A DNA stretch of 64,000 bases from Brachypodium distachyon. Lineage: Eukaryota; Streptophyta; Magnoliopsida; Poales; Poaceae. The stretch lies in assembly GCF_000005505.3 (NCBI RefSeq), contig NC_016133.3, positions 6,944,001-7,008,000 on the forward strand, given 5' to 3'. Both the position numbers and the translations under genes were made by a program. How positions within the stretch are numbered: position 1 is the stretch's first letter; every line of letters begins with the position of its first letter. Below the pieces are notes generated by a model. That model ran no database searches. It was not told the DNA's origin and was given only the letters and a program-made list of their open reading frames with translations. Below are positions 21,629 through 33,268 of the stretch, in pieces.

Positions 21629-23767
21629 ATGGCGACACCCTACACACCTAAGAGCATTCTCATTACGGGAGCTGCTGGGTTCATTGCATCCCATGTCACA
21701 AACCGGATTGTTCGGAACTACCCTGATTACAAGATTGTTGTCCTTGACAAGCTTGATTACTGCTCCAATCTGAAGAATCTGCTCCCTGCCAGCTCTTCAC
21801 CAAACTTCAAGTTTGTCAAGGGCGATATTGCCAGCGCTGATCTTGTCAACTTCCTACTGGTCACAGAGAACATTGATACTATAATGCACTTTGCAGCCCA
21901 GACACATGTCGATAATTCATTTGGAAACTCCTTTGAATTCACCAAGAACAACATTTACGGTACTCATGTTCTTCTAGAGGCTTGCAAGGTCACTGGTCAG
22001 ATCAGGAGGTTCATCCATGTCAGCACTGATGAGGTCTATGGGGAGACTGATGAGGATGCTGTGGTTGGCAACCATGAGGCGTCACAGCTGCTCCCCACAA
22101 ATCCCTATTCAGCCACCAAAGCTGGAGCAGAAATGCTTGTTATGGCTTATGGGAGATCCTATGGTCTGCCGGTTATCACTACTCGGGGAAATAATGTGTA
22201 TGGTCCTAATCAGTTTCCTGAGAAGCTTATCCCGAAGTTCATTCTTTTGGCTATGAGAGGAAAGCCCCTCCCAATTCATGGTGATGGATCCAATGTTCGG
22301 AGCTATCTGTATTGTGAGGACGTAGCTGAAGCTTTTGAGGTCATTCTTCATCGTGGAGAGGTTGGACATGTTTACAATATTGGAACGAAGAGAGAGAGGA
22401 CGGTTACTGATGTGGCAAAGGATGTCTGCAAGCTTTTTAATCTGGAAGCTGACAAAGTCATCCAGTATGTGGATAATAGACCTTTTAATGATCAGAGGTA
22501 CTTCTTGGATGATGCGAAGCTCAAGAGTCTTGGGTGGTCTGAGCGCACTAGATGGGAGGAGGGCCTAAGGAAGACGATGGAATGGTACGTAGCTAATTCT
22601 GACTATTGGGGTGATGTTTCTGGTGCATTGCTGCCTCACCCAAGGACATTGATGATGCCTGGGTGTGAGGGCTCTGAGGAAATTAAAGGAATGCTAAATC
22701 TGTTTACTAACAACCAGACGAAGATGAAGACTACAACATCAAATGGTTCTTCCCAAACTCATTCTCTCAAGTTCTTGATATATGGTCGGACAGGATGGAT
22801 TGGTGGACTTCTTGGAAAAATATGTGAGAAGCAAGGAATTCCACATGAATATGGAAAAGGTCGCTTGGAAGAGCGCTCTTCGCTCATCCTGGATATCCAA
22901 ACTGTCAAGCCAACACATGTCTTCAATGCTGCTGGTGTTACTGGCAGGCCCAATGTTGATTGGTGCGAGTCTCACAAGCCGGACACCATACGTACCAATG
23001 TTGCAGGCACCTTGACCCTGGCTGATGTGTGTAGGGAACATGGGTTATTGGTGATGAACTATGCTACTGGGTGCATATTTGAGTATGATGCAAATCATCC
23101 TGAAGGGTCAGGCATCGGCTTTAAAGAAGAGGATAAACCAAATTTTACTGGTTCATTCTACTCAAAGACCAAGGCAATGGTAATTGCTTATTCCATTTGC
23201 AATGATTTCACTTTGTTGTAGATCTTGCATTGTTCTGTGGTGATATTACGTTTGTAAATTTAAATTGCGAACGGTGGGAGTAACTTCTGATTATTTCCTC
23301 CCTGGACTATGCAGGTTGAGGAACTGTTGAAGGAGTATGATAATGTCTGCACCCTGCGAGTCCGGATGCCAATATCCTCTGACCTCAACAATCCCAGAAA
23401 CTTCATCACAAAGATTAGTCGGTACAACAAGGTGGTGAATATTCCAAACAGCATGACTGTATTGGATGAGCTTTTGCCAATTTCAGTTGAGATGGCAAAA
23501 AGGAACTTGCGGGGCATCTGGAACTTCACCAATCCTGGTGTAGTTAGCCACAATGAGATTTTGGAGATGTACAAGAAGTACCTTGATCCCAGCTACAAGT
23601 GGACAAACTTCACGCTAGAAGAACAGGCTAAGGTCATTGTTGCACCTCGGAGCAACAATGAGATGGACGCGACAAAGCTGAAGAAAGAGTTCCCTGAACT
23701 GCTATCGATCAAAGACTCTTTGGTTAAGTATGTTTTTGAGCCTAACAGGAAGGTCCCAGCAAATTGA
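21629..23767 (+). CDS. UDP-L-rhamnose synthase (trifunctional RHM)
   Basis: Two coding exons, 21629-23179 and 23315-23767 (phase 0), give 667 residues, the usual length for plant RHM. The enzyme converts UDP-D-glucose to UDP-L-rhamnose in the cytosol, supplying pectin and flavonoid glycoside synthesis. The N-terminal half is the 4,6-dehydratase: an NAD-binding GAAGFIA motif at residues 14-20 and YSATK catalytic motif at 160-164. The C-terminal half is the 3,5-epimerase/4-keto-reductase: GRTGWIGG at about 386-393 and YSKTK at 511-515. The start is the ATG followed by ATPYTPKSILITG. A leader intron is likely, from a donor at 20505 or a later one to an acceptor just before 21624. All motifs are intact. 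Confidence 0.95.
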
Positions 23768-25359
23768 AGCCCGAAAGGTAATATAGAAAATACAGCAAGC
23801 AATGTAAGCTTGTAGAAATTCATCACAGTTATTCATTAGAATGTTTTTCCACGATACTTCACAGCGTATCCCAACTATAGATTCACAGCAGTGTTTCGAT
23901 TATATATTTGGCAATCTGTTGGCCCAGTTTGTTGTAGAGGCCTACTTTATGAGTTCAATTATTCAGTTTGCGTGAACCATGTCCGTTGTGTCGAGAAACG
24001 ACTCTCCAGCATCTTGTATACTCTTTGATCTGCTGACTTTTATGTGAATGGCTTTTCCTCCTGGGACTGAAGCATTTGGACAAAAAGTTGACAGTTTAAA
24101 TCTCCCTTTTATGTTTCTCTTTTGCTAGACATCTTATGTTTTGTCAGGAGGTTTCAATAAACTCAGGAAGTTGCAGCCTTATTTTAATCCAAGTAGATGG
24201 AAGCAATCAGTTTTTCCTTCTCATTCCTCCCCTTATTGTATGACTCTAACTGCTTCCAGAACTAGATATCACTTTCTGTTTGTGTCCACTCCAGCTGCAT
24301 CATGATGATGGCATAAAGACTAAAGCTCGAGACTTGGAAGGCCAGGCAACACCCATGTTCCAGATTGGCCAGTGATGGTGGCAACCTCGTGTGGAGAAAT
24401 GTGATAGAACTGACTTGCACATGACTCGTCTCGTGTAATCTCAACAACTTTCAGTGTCGGTGTTTTCCTCTTCTTTTTCGAAGGTGGCGGCTTCAGTTTC
24501 TTGGAATAGTATCCTGGTGCAACGGTGCAGGCGATGCTGAAGTGCCAATGCCGTGCACCAGCACTAGTCATAAAACACTTAAAACTTGAACTCATACAGG
24601 GCCTAAAGTTTTGAAGGCATCATTTATACTGTTCTGTAAGTGGCATTTTGACATTAGAAAAAGCATTTGAACCTAGCTTTGATCTATCTCAATGCGGACG
24701 GAGGATTACTTTGCTTCCAGTGTCCACCATACTGCAAAGATAACTGACGACATCGATACAAAATTGAGGTTAAGTACGTGGATTCAAGAAAAATGCTTGC
24801 AGATTAATTTCACAGGACGGGGCAAGAAAAGAAACCTGAAATGCACCTTACTTTTTTTCTTAAATCGATTTAACGAGTTCATCTCCAAGATACGGAAAAA
24901 CATAGGAATTATTGCTGAAAAACGCATGATTTCAACTTAAAACTCTTTTAATTCCGCTGTAGGAAAGAGACGAGTGTATATTTAGTGGCATGGTAATATT
25001 ACGATTTTACTTCTGCTTGTGGTTTAATTTGGTTTGACCGTGCTTTGGGCAGGATGTATATGTTGATTGGTGATATCAATAAAGCTAGATTGTTTGCTCT
25101 AGAACTAGAAGAGAAAGAAAAAAAAACTTGCAAAGTCCACATGCGTCGAGATCGAACGACTCTGCGAAGGCAAGCCCGCGCGAGAGCCAAAAGTCCAGAG
25201 AGCTTTGGCAGTATGGCTTTGAGTGGCGTAGCAGCAACCTAAAAGATAAGAGATTCGCACTTTCACAGTCTGCCCTGGTCATACATGTCTTGTACGCTAA
25301 CCATATACGGAGTATGAATTACTACCAGTACTACGTACTGACAACAGTCCATGGTTGAG
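23768..25359. other. Intergenic, no gene recognised
   Basis: Starts with the RHM 3' untranslated region. Small frames on both strands show no known domain. Sequence from about 24990 leads into the dirigent promoter. Confidence 0.5.
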
Positions 25360-25367
25360 TATAAATA
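25360..25367 (+). promoter_or_regulatory. TATA box of the dirigent gene
   Basis: TATAAATA lies 48 bases before the start codon at 25408, implying a very short leader. Confidence 0.6.
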
Positions 25368-25407
25368 CACAGCTCCTAGCATATCCTTCCTCCTACCAGT
25401 TCGTCCA

Positions 25408-25995
25408 ATGGCCACTATCCCTCGCGCCCTGTTCCTCGTCTCCCTGCTGGTGGCCCTCTCCTCGGCAGCCGTACCGGCCGCGTCGGCTGGACGAGGGAGC
25501 CGGCCGATCCACCTGCACTTCTACATGCACGACATCACGGGCGGGCCGGGGCAGACGGCGGTGCAGCTGGTGAAGGGGCCCGGCCCGTCGCACCCGCTGA
25601 TGCCGGGGGCCCACTTCGGCGACACGACGGTGATCGACGACCTGCTGACGGAGGGGCCCAGCGCGGCGTCGCGGGCCGTGGGCCGGGCGCAGGGCTCCTA
25701 CATGCTGGCGGGCCTCAGGGAGCCCGTGCTGATGGTGTCCATGACCGTGGCGCTGGCCCGCGACGGCCCGTACAACGGGAGCACCGTCGCCGTGGTGGGC
25801 CGGGACGACGTCTCCGAGGGCGTCAGGGAGCTCGCGGTGGCCGGCGGGACCGGCGCGTTCCGGAAGGCCACGGGACACGTCCTGTGGCGGACGGCTAAGA
25901 TGGAGTCCAGGGATCACATGGTGCTCGAGCTTGATGTCTACGCTACCGTGCCGGGTGGTGCTTCTGCGGGCGACGGGCAGCGTCAGGCGTCCTGA
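25408..25995 (+). CDS. Dirigent protein
   Basis: Single exon, 195 residues. Residues 1-27 are a signal peptide (ALFLVSLLVALSSAAVPAAS), so the protein is secreted to the wall. The dirigent barrel follows: LHFYMHDITGG near residue 36, FGDTTVIDDLLTEGP, RAQGSYMLAG, and the family signature ELAVAGGTGAFRKATGHV. Dirigent proteins guide stereoselective coupling of phenoxy radicals in lignan or related pathways; the substrate here is not known. The start was set at the Met after the TATA-proximal leader rather than an upstream in-frame codon at 25351, because that one lies in the promoter. The coding sequence is extremely GC-rich and intact. Confidence 0.9.
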   Translation: MATIPRALFLVSLLVALSSAAVPAASAGRGSRPIHLHFYMHDITGGPGQTAVQLVKGPGPSHPLMPGAHFGDTTVIDDLLTEGPSAASRAVGRAQGSYMLAGLREPVLMVSMTVALARDGPYNGSTVAVVGRDDVSEGVRELAVAGGTGAFRKATGHVLWRTAKMESRDHMVLELDVYATVPGGASAGDGQRQAS

Positions 25996-26268
25996 ACTCC
26001 TGATTCCTGAACGCTTGCATGCAAGCACGGGGTGAAGTGCCCGTCAAGCAATGTTTGGGTGCTTTTTTGCTTTCGAATTCCAAGTGTGCTTTTTTTCTAA
26101 AGCGCGCGCGGCTGTTCTTGTAACTTGCTCACCTGTTAATTCGAATTCAATTGATCAAATTAAATATAATACAGACTTGACTTTGCCGCAATCTACACTT
26201 CTATGTTGAGAAAAACACTGCATTTTGGAGTCTGGACACTCTTTGTGTCGAGAAGTAAAAGGAAGATT

Positions 26269-27069
26269 CAGGGTGGCAACGGGACGTGTCTGGACGGGTC
26301 GACCACATCCATATCCATATCCATATCCATCGTCAAACCAGCTATCCATCCACGAAAATATCCGTGAATCCAAAACAATATTCACATCCATATTCATCAG
26401 GTATCCATGGATTATCCATATCCATGCAATGTACATCATAAACAGCAGCAAAAGCATATACAGCAGTATAACAGCAGCAAACAGCACTATACAACAGCAG
26501 CAAAGAGCAGTATAACATGAGTTCAATATAAGCCTCACAAATGTCTCACAATAGCACTACATAGCTCACACAAAGTCTCACACAATTGCATAAGAAAATA
26601 GGTCTTATTACAACACAACGGTTGATAGGTGAATATAAAAGATTGATTTAGTTGCTAGGCTTCCTACAATGGGAATTGGGAAAACATAAATTAAATACCT
26701 AAAACTAATAACACAAAACATAGAAATGAGCAATGCTGCAATGAGAACATTACCATTTCTTCTTCATCTTCCTCAAGAACAGTTTGAAGAAGATCAATAT
26801 CAATAACACCTAATGCAAAGATAAGACACAAGTTATCTTTCACATGGCATAAAAGAACTGGAATAGAAACTTTCAATATCAATGTCAGTAATTTATTTAT
26901 TTCATTAAATACCGGGTATCCATGGATCGAATGTGATATCCGTACCCGCTCCATGAGTTGATGGGTATCCGTGAATGGATATTCATGTATTGAAAATCCG
27001 ATCCATACCCGTGATCCATGGGCTGGATATCCATGGATATCCACATTTTGACTATCCATTGACATCCTG
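26269..27069. mobile_element. Non-autonomous DNA transposon with 10-bp flanking repeats
   Basis: The left end CAGGGTGGCAAC and the right end TTGACATCCTG form short imperfect inverted repeats. The 10-base sequence AAGGAAGATT is present perfectly just outside both ends (26259-26268 and 27070-27079). Subterminal regions are full of CCATATCCAT and GGATATCC repeats, typical of transposase-binding arrays. A 10-base duplication fits a Mutator-like element better than hAT (8 bases), but the CAGGG end is hAT-like, so the superfamily is left open. No transposase is encoded. Confidence 0.75.
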
Positions 27070-27193
27070 AAGGAAGATTGAAGAAGAGTTCTTTCGTACC
27101 CCAGTACTTTATAAGGGAAACTGGACTACCATTCAAATCCAACCCTGATTTCACAGGATATATTTGATATTTTTCCATGCTGATCCAAAGGGT

Positions 27194-27726
27194 CACCGGC
27201 GGATCCAAAGGGTGGCCCTGGAAATAGAGCCCATATACATATATACACTAGTTAGTAGTGTATCTTAAACCCACCAAAAAAGAAAAATCAGCTCGAGCAA
27301 ATAGCCCATCTCCCCGGCTAGTTATCGTTTTCTTTCTGTTATGTATGTACGCATCACCGCAACGGATCGGGCCGTGTAGCAGCCTAGCATACGAGCACGA
27401 GCAGCTAACATCGCATCGTATTTCTCGCCATCGATCGTCGCTGCCTGTCAGATGACGGCAAACATACGTTGTGTCACCGCGAGCACGCGATGGGGCAGCA
27501 GCTTACACGGAGCCGTCACATTTTTTTGGCCTTTCCTTGAATCGAACTAAGGTTTGCTCATTGATCGAATTGAAATTTCGCAAAATTGTTCCAATGCCTT
27601 GTTTTTCTCTTGCCCAATTAAATACTACTAGTATATTTGAGAAGAAAAATTGCTGGTTATAATTTATATTGGGATAAAATTTTATACATTGGACCATCCT
27701 GACTTGAAAACCTAGATCCGCCACTG
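27194..27726. mobile_element. hAT-type non-autonomous element (533 bp)
   Basis: Left end CACCGGCGGATCCA pairs with the right end TAGATCCGCCACTG as imperfect inverted repeats. The 8-base sequence CAAAGGGT flanks both ends exactly (27186-27193 and 27727-27734), the length expected for hAT. No transposase frame is present. Confidence 0.75.
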
Positions 27727-27915
27727 CAAAGGGTCATGCGTGTTTCTGCTCAAGCGAGCCATGTGACTACTGGGGAGGGGTTAAGCCAAAACAAGGAGAC
27801 CAGAGCATCGTTAGCAAGGCCGCGAGGAGCACGGCAGTTCCAGAGCATGGCGAGCCGCGAGGTCTCGCGGAGTCGCAGGAGACTGAGACTGGACAGAGCA
27901 CCGTTTGAGTGGGGA

Positions 27916-28020
27916 ACTGAGCGTGCGTTCTTTTCGGCTTCTACACCCAGCTTCTCTGAAAATCTGTCGTCACCTAACTTCCTAAGAAGCCACTTCATGA
28001 GAAAAGAACGCACCCTCAGT
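27916..28020. mobile_element. Small MITE with 20-bp inverted ends
   Basis: The ends read ACTGAGCGTGCGTTCTTTTC and, in reverse complement, the same with one mismatch. The terminal motif GTTCTTTTCGGCTTCT is shared with the element at 55002-55211. No target duplication was identified. Confidence 0.6.
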
Positions 28021-28141
28021 GGCTCAGTCCAAGGATATTCTCTCTCTCTCCATGAAGTGAGCGGCATATAAAATTTCGAGGTACTGAAGGTCTCCGTATG
28101 TATAAATACAAAATCTTTTCTTTCGTATATTTAAGAACAAT

Positions 28142-28215
28142 GGTTTCGTGGTGTAGTTGGTTATCACGTCAGTCTAACACACTGAAGGTCTCCGGTTCGA
28201 ACCCGGGCGAAGCCA
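28142..28215 (+). tRNA. tRNA-Val (AAC)
   Basis: A 74-base cloverleaf: acceptor GGTTTCG pairs with CGAAGCC (one G-U), D arm GTGTAGTTGGTTATCAC, anticodon stem TCAGT/ACTGA with loop CTAACAC and anticodon AAC at 28176-28178, T arm CCGGTTCGAACCCGG, and discriminator A. The A and B box promoter sequences are internal. A short T run (ATTTTTCC, about 28230) downstream could end transcription. No intron. Confidence 0.95.
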
Positions 28216-30238
28216 ATATTTGCCCATTTTTCCATGTTGCTGCGCGCGGCAAACGACGAAGCCAATATTAGTTATTTTTTCCATGTTTCTGAATTGGCTT
28301 TCCACCGCCGTTGCGCCGCTTACCTTCGGCCCAAACCATCATGGGCCGGTGGGAATACTCTCATCCCCATAGGCCATACGTCGTAAATTGTTTGAAACAT
28401 TTCGCTGGAGCCGAGCTCCACAATCAATCTCCTCTCCCGTGATCCTCGTTCTTAGCACATTAAGTAACATCCTAAAATTGCTCAAAAAAAAATTAGGAGT
28501 AACATCCTAAAATTACTTTGCTCGAAGAAAAAGAGGTATAGAGTACATGACTATTTTCTAGACAACTTTTCTGACAATAAATTTCTGTCTCCTTGTATTT
28601 TGTGTTCGTTATAAATATTTGATACGGTAGTAGTACTACTAATTTCATACATGACGTACCGAATATATTTAGTTTTGTGACAATGTCACGCGTCAATTCA
28701 TGGTTAAAGTTGTCTGCCATGGACCACGCCCATATCTCAAAACGTCATACGGAACAACGATAGCATCGTTCTTTCCCTGATTCCAGGACCAAGAAAAACC
28801 TACAACGAGATCTACGAAATACCAATATACAAACGACAACGTTGATGCTACGCCTGGGATAACTTGGACCACCGTACCAGGCGCAGTTGGTCGCCACGTA
28901 CCCTGGTTTCGACGATGACTCGACGTAATATGTTGCCAAGGCAGGGGGTCACAGCACAGGGTCGCTCTCAATCGGCACGCCAGAAAGCTAAATCAGGAAA
29001 GACAGGCGGAGTATATAATTCCGAGGAACCAACCGGGGAGGGGCACCGAGCCACCCCGAACCCCCCCGATTTCATCACCATATCTTAAGATTCTCTTGGC
29101 ACCGAGCGGCTTCTTTAACTTCTCTTGGCCCTAGCAGCCCGTATTTAGAACAACCTGTTCCGCTGTTCGTCCCCTGGCCACACATTAAATCGTTTCTTTG
29201 GTTACCAAAAGAGGTTAAGAATATGTCCAGATGAAGTGACATGACTAAACAAATGGAAAGTTGATAGTTCAAAATTGCACTTGCCGCTTTGTTTGACAGC
29301 AGGAGTATTGTCATGTCGACGTATAAAAATAAAAGGGCATGCCCAATCGGCTATGGATGTGTAAGCCATGCATCGTTTTATATTGATGATGCTGACGAAA
29401 CTTGGGTTGTTTTTTGGAAGGGACTACGATAGGCAGGCACAAAGGTCGACCGAAACGTATTTCCTTTTCCATTGACGTTTAGACACCCTCAAAAGCAAAT
29501 TACAACGAACCGGTATATCATGCTACCATATTTGATCACCGTAGATGTTTTCCATGAGCCTACCTAGCTACGAATGTGGGACAACTAGAGATAAACGATG
29601 ATCTAAGGCTGCCAGAGTTAACCATGCGAGAATTTGAGTCGAAAAAAATATAACAAAGTTTGCTTGTTCGCAAGACAAACAGGCTTACATACTGGAATTA
29701 AAATTTGAGGTTTTCAAACAAACCTTGCAAACTGAAAAGTAGGGAGTACCGGACACGAGACGGGAAGCCGGGGGGCAGCCCCCAAGGCCCAAGCCAGCAA
29801 GTAGTCTCGCTCGGCGGGGTTCGATCGAGCTTTGGCGAAGGGAGACGCGACGCACGTGAGCCATCGGCCGCCCGCCACGTGACGGTCAAGGGGTCTGCGC
29901 GCGCATGCCACTATGCAAGCGGATGGGGTCCTATCTATCAACGCCAGCTGACGCCAGCGAGCAAGCGGTGCGGTGCAGTGAAGGGTTTAGATTTAGGGAA
30001 GGACTAGCGCACGACGTTCGCGCCTGGGGCATACAGCGCGTACGATAGTAAGTGGCCAGGGCTGCTTAGTTTGCATGCATGTTGCGATGATTAGCTAGCT
30101 TATCGATATGAGGTTAAAATGTTCTAACTTTTACACCGTGAACCTGATTTACGATCCGTCTTCACGGTTAGTTTTGTCTCGATGAGATCTTCGAAACTAA
30201 ATCTTATCTTTATATCTTTCGACGATTTTTTTTGTCTT
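28216..30238. other. Intergenic, no gene recognised
   Basis: The tRNA tail CGAAGCCAATATT and following T-rich sequence recur imperfectly at about 28256-28295. A minus-strand frame around 28745-28940 is uninterrupted but matches nothing known. The sequence at about 29940-30000 resembles parts of 33960-34030. Confidence 0.45.
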
Positions 30239-30570
30239 AATAGTTACCATCTAATAATATACCAAGTCGCCCCCCTGTTAGTAACAAATTACCATGTGGT
30301 AAGTTATTCTAAAATAAGATGGTAACTTGTGCATTATATTCCGGCAAAAAAGGTCACAATTTTGTATGTTTGACAACATTTTTCTGCCTTCAAAATTACC
30401 TCCCAATAATATATCAAGATGCCACTTGTTAGTAACAAATTACCACATGATAAATTCATACAAGAAACTGTGATGATTTGTATATTATAGTTGCCATCCA
30501 ATAATATATAAAGTTGCCACGGTGGTAGTAATAAGTTGCTACCACGTAGTAGCAAGTTGCCATGTGGTCT
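30239..30570. repeat. Three degenerate tandem copies of a ~100-150-bp unit
   Basis: The phrase TTACCATCTAATAATATA (and variants TTACCTCCCAATAATATA, TTGCCATCCAATAATATA) recurs at about 30243, 30398 and 30491. Each is followed by GTTAGTAACAAATTACCA-like text or a variant. This looks like a subterminal repeat array of a decayed DNA transposon. Confidence 0.55.
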
Positions 30571-30848
30571 TTGGACCACCTAGCAACGCCAACAAGCACT
30601 AGAACGAGCCGGCAGGCCACCGTTCTTGCCCTTCCATCACGGTTGCCGGGAGCTTGCCAAAAGAGAGCTTGTGTTAGTAGACGGTGTGATATTTGTTGTG
30701 CTAAGGCCCCAAAAGACCAGTGAACCGAAGCAGTATACATCGTCAAAGATGAGAACCATCGATCGGAAAAGCCTGCACTGAAACCACATGAATAAACACG
30801 AAAGCCAACTAAAACCCAAGGGGTTTCCCGAAAACCCAGAAAACCTGT

Positions 30849-32171
30849 TGAAAGGGCATTTCGATCCTTAAGTGTTTTGGTATTAATGATAACATAACTT
30901 GTGGACTAATCGTGCGCCAAGTGTTTTCAGATTTTATAACTAGTGTTGTGACACGATTCATCGCCCTCAAAAAGGAAAGAAGAGTATAAGGATTTATGCC
31001 TTTTTACTTTATTGAGTCATAGGAAAATCCGTACTATAAAGAGGGAGTCCATTTGGGAATGCTTGGTGTGAATCAACTTCACGTACACAAATCTACTAAA
31101 TTGCACCCACATAAAGCCTAAACCCAGTTTTGAGTTGAGAGTTGTTGTTATCCTGCTAAGCCTGTCAGACTTTTTTAGAGGTAGCCGGTACTACCGCCGG
31201 AGGTCCGGTGGGCGGAAGTTCTGCCCTGGTACAGGTCTAGTACTGAAACGCTACGGGAATCCTACTGCGTATAGCGGTAGGAGACCGGTAGCAGGGCAGA
31301 AGTTCTACCCCCTAGAACTTCCGGTCTACTACCGCCCTGGCACCGGTGTTACTGAAATGTGTCCAAACGGCTGGATTTCTATGGGGTATAAAAGGGGCTT
31401 CGTCCCCAACGGGTTTCCTTGCCCGAGTACACCCAGTTCATCCCCATTCTCTCACCCAAGAACACCAAGAGCTTCAAATCTCGAGATCTCTCTCCCTAGT
31501 GCATCCCCCAAGCCAATACTTTGAGGAAGGGTCGAGAAGAGCTCGATCTAGGGTTCCACCAAATCAAAAGTTGGTTCCCCTCGTTTTTCTTGGTGGGTTT
31601 TGTTACTCTTGGGATTTTGGGATCACTAGCCGGAAGGTGTCTCTTTAAGCACTCCAATCTTGTGAGGAGGTGTCTGAGGATTTGGGAAGGAGTCTCCAAT
31701 TTAGTTGTGGATTCGTGCCCTTCCTCATGTTTGTAAAGGTTTGACGTTCGCCTTCAAGGAAGCCATTAGTGGAACTCACCTCGCTTTTGTAGTGTTGTAA
31801 GAGCTCATCTCACCTTTGTGATGTGGTGAGTTGGAGAATAGAGTGAGCCTTCGTGGCGTCTCTTCCTTTGTGGTAGAGCACTTCTCCAAACGGAGATGTA
31901 CGCCGATCCCAATAGGTGGGACTCCGGCAAAATCTTCGTCTTCCCGTGTGGTATCATACTTGCCCCTTTTACTTACTTGTTTTACTTCATTGTCTATACT
32001 TTGCTTCGGCTATTGCACTTCATACTAGGGTTGCATTTCTTTTAGAGAATTTAGTGAACCCTAGGATTAAGTGTTTGTATCTTTCAAGAAAAGAAAGTTA
32101 AAAAGTAAAATTTGTTTGTCGCCTATTCAACCCCTCCCCCCCTCCCTTTAGTCGACCATACCGATTTTTCA
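30849..32171. mobile_element. Solo LTR (1,323 bp)
   Basis: Begins TGAAAGGGCATTTCGATCC and ends CCGATTTTTCA, so TGAAA/TTTCA are inverted ends. Flanking five-base sequences are CCTGT (30844-30848) and CCTGC (32172-32176), a target duplication with one change. No internal domain follows, so this is the product of LTR-LTR recombination. The superfamily (Copia or Gypsy) is not determined. Confidence 0.7.
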
Positions 32172-32752
32172 CCTGCCGGATCCCAAAGGATTTGCCGGAC
32201 ACGTAGCTACACATGACCTCCGCCGGCGCTAGACACACCACCAGAGCGAGGACAGTGCAGGGAAGACATTATTCTGACTACAAGATATCACCTGTCTCGC
32301 TGTCTTGAAGAACACTCTCGAAAAACCAAAAACTAGAACCTGAAAATTCTTCCGCCGACGAGCCGCTCGGATCTGCCGCACCTCCGAGGCCAGGAATTGA
32401 AGGCCATCGGAGGCGGGATTGACTGAAGCCGGCGGAGGGCTTGCAAACCCTAACCGCTGCTGGTCGCAGGCAGATCGCTTTTCCGTCCTCGTGGGCGTGC
32501 GTAACCAGCCTGCAGCACGAGCTGATAGTTAGTGTAAGGCATAATGATGCATGCATCAGTACGGCAGCAAGCAACCCCCACTAATTAGACGTGCATGGGG
32601 AGGAAGCTAAGCTGCCACTTGCAATGCAAGCCATCAGCACACACGCTAACATCAGAAATTGCGAAAGCCGTTAGCACAACAGCAACGCGCCAGCGCCAGT
32701 TCGCGGATGCACGCGCTATATAATTTCCGTTAGATTTAGATAGCCACGTCCT

Positions 32753-33268
32753 CAGGGGCGGAGCTAGAGTAACGCCTGGGTATGCAAGGCATACCCATGT
32801 GTTTTTCCAAACAAAAAACAGTATATATGTCCATATATGTGTACCACATAAGAAAAGAAGAAATTCTGATCTATTCCTAGCCTCTCACGTCCTCAGTTTC
32901 AAAGCCATGCCTCATGATTACTTCGGCACTAGGTCACTTGGGCCTTTGTGAATTCTCCTTGGCTGCTCGTTAACCAACGAGGCAGGTAAGCATTGATGCA
33001 TCGGATTGTCACCTGCTCGCTTGAAGAACACACAAACAAAACTGCAGCACGTCCAGCATGTTCTCTACTCTGATCTCTGCAGTACTGATATGATCGTCGG
33101 CGCATGTAAGATCTTGTGTTTTCCCCAATTGTGATTAAAAATAGAAAATAGGGATGATCCATAAGTTATTAATTGATCCTTTGTAGTATTATATCGTGTT
33201 TATGCAGTGTGTAACAAGAAAAAACTCAACCTTGGATACCCATTTTGGAAATCCTAGCTCCGCCACTG
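32753..33268. mobile_element. hAT-type non-autonomous element (516 bp) with perfect 8-bp target duplication
   Basis: Ends CAGGGGCGGAGCTAG and CTAGCTCCGCCACTG are inverted repeats. CACGTCCT flanks both sides exactly (32745-32752 and 33269-33276). A related genomic copy at 34030-34060 reads GATAGCCACGTCGTGGATG without the insert, showing the pre-insertion state. No transposase is encoded. Confidence 0.9.

Noticed and set aside
25393..26028. Minus-strand 211-codon frame opposite the dirigent gene
   Set aside because: Antisense of a GC-rich dirigent exon with strong family motifs on the plus strand.
26691..27065. Minus-strand 124-codon frame within the 801-bp element
   Set aside because: Much of it translates the GGATATCC subterminal repeats (IHGYP-like text), so it is not a transposase.
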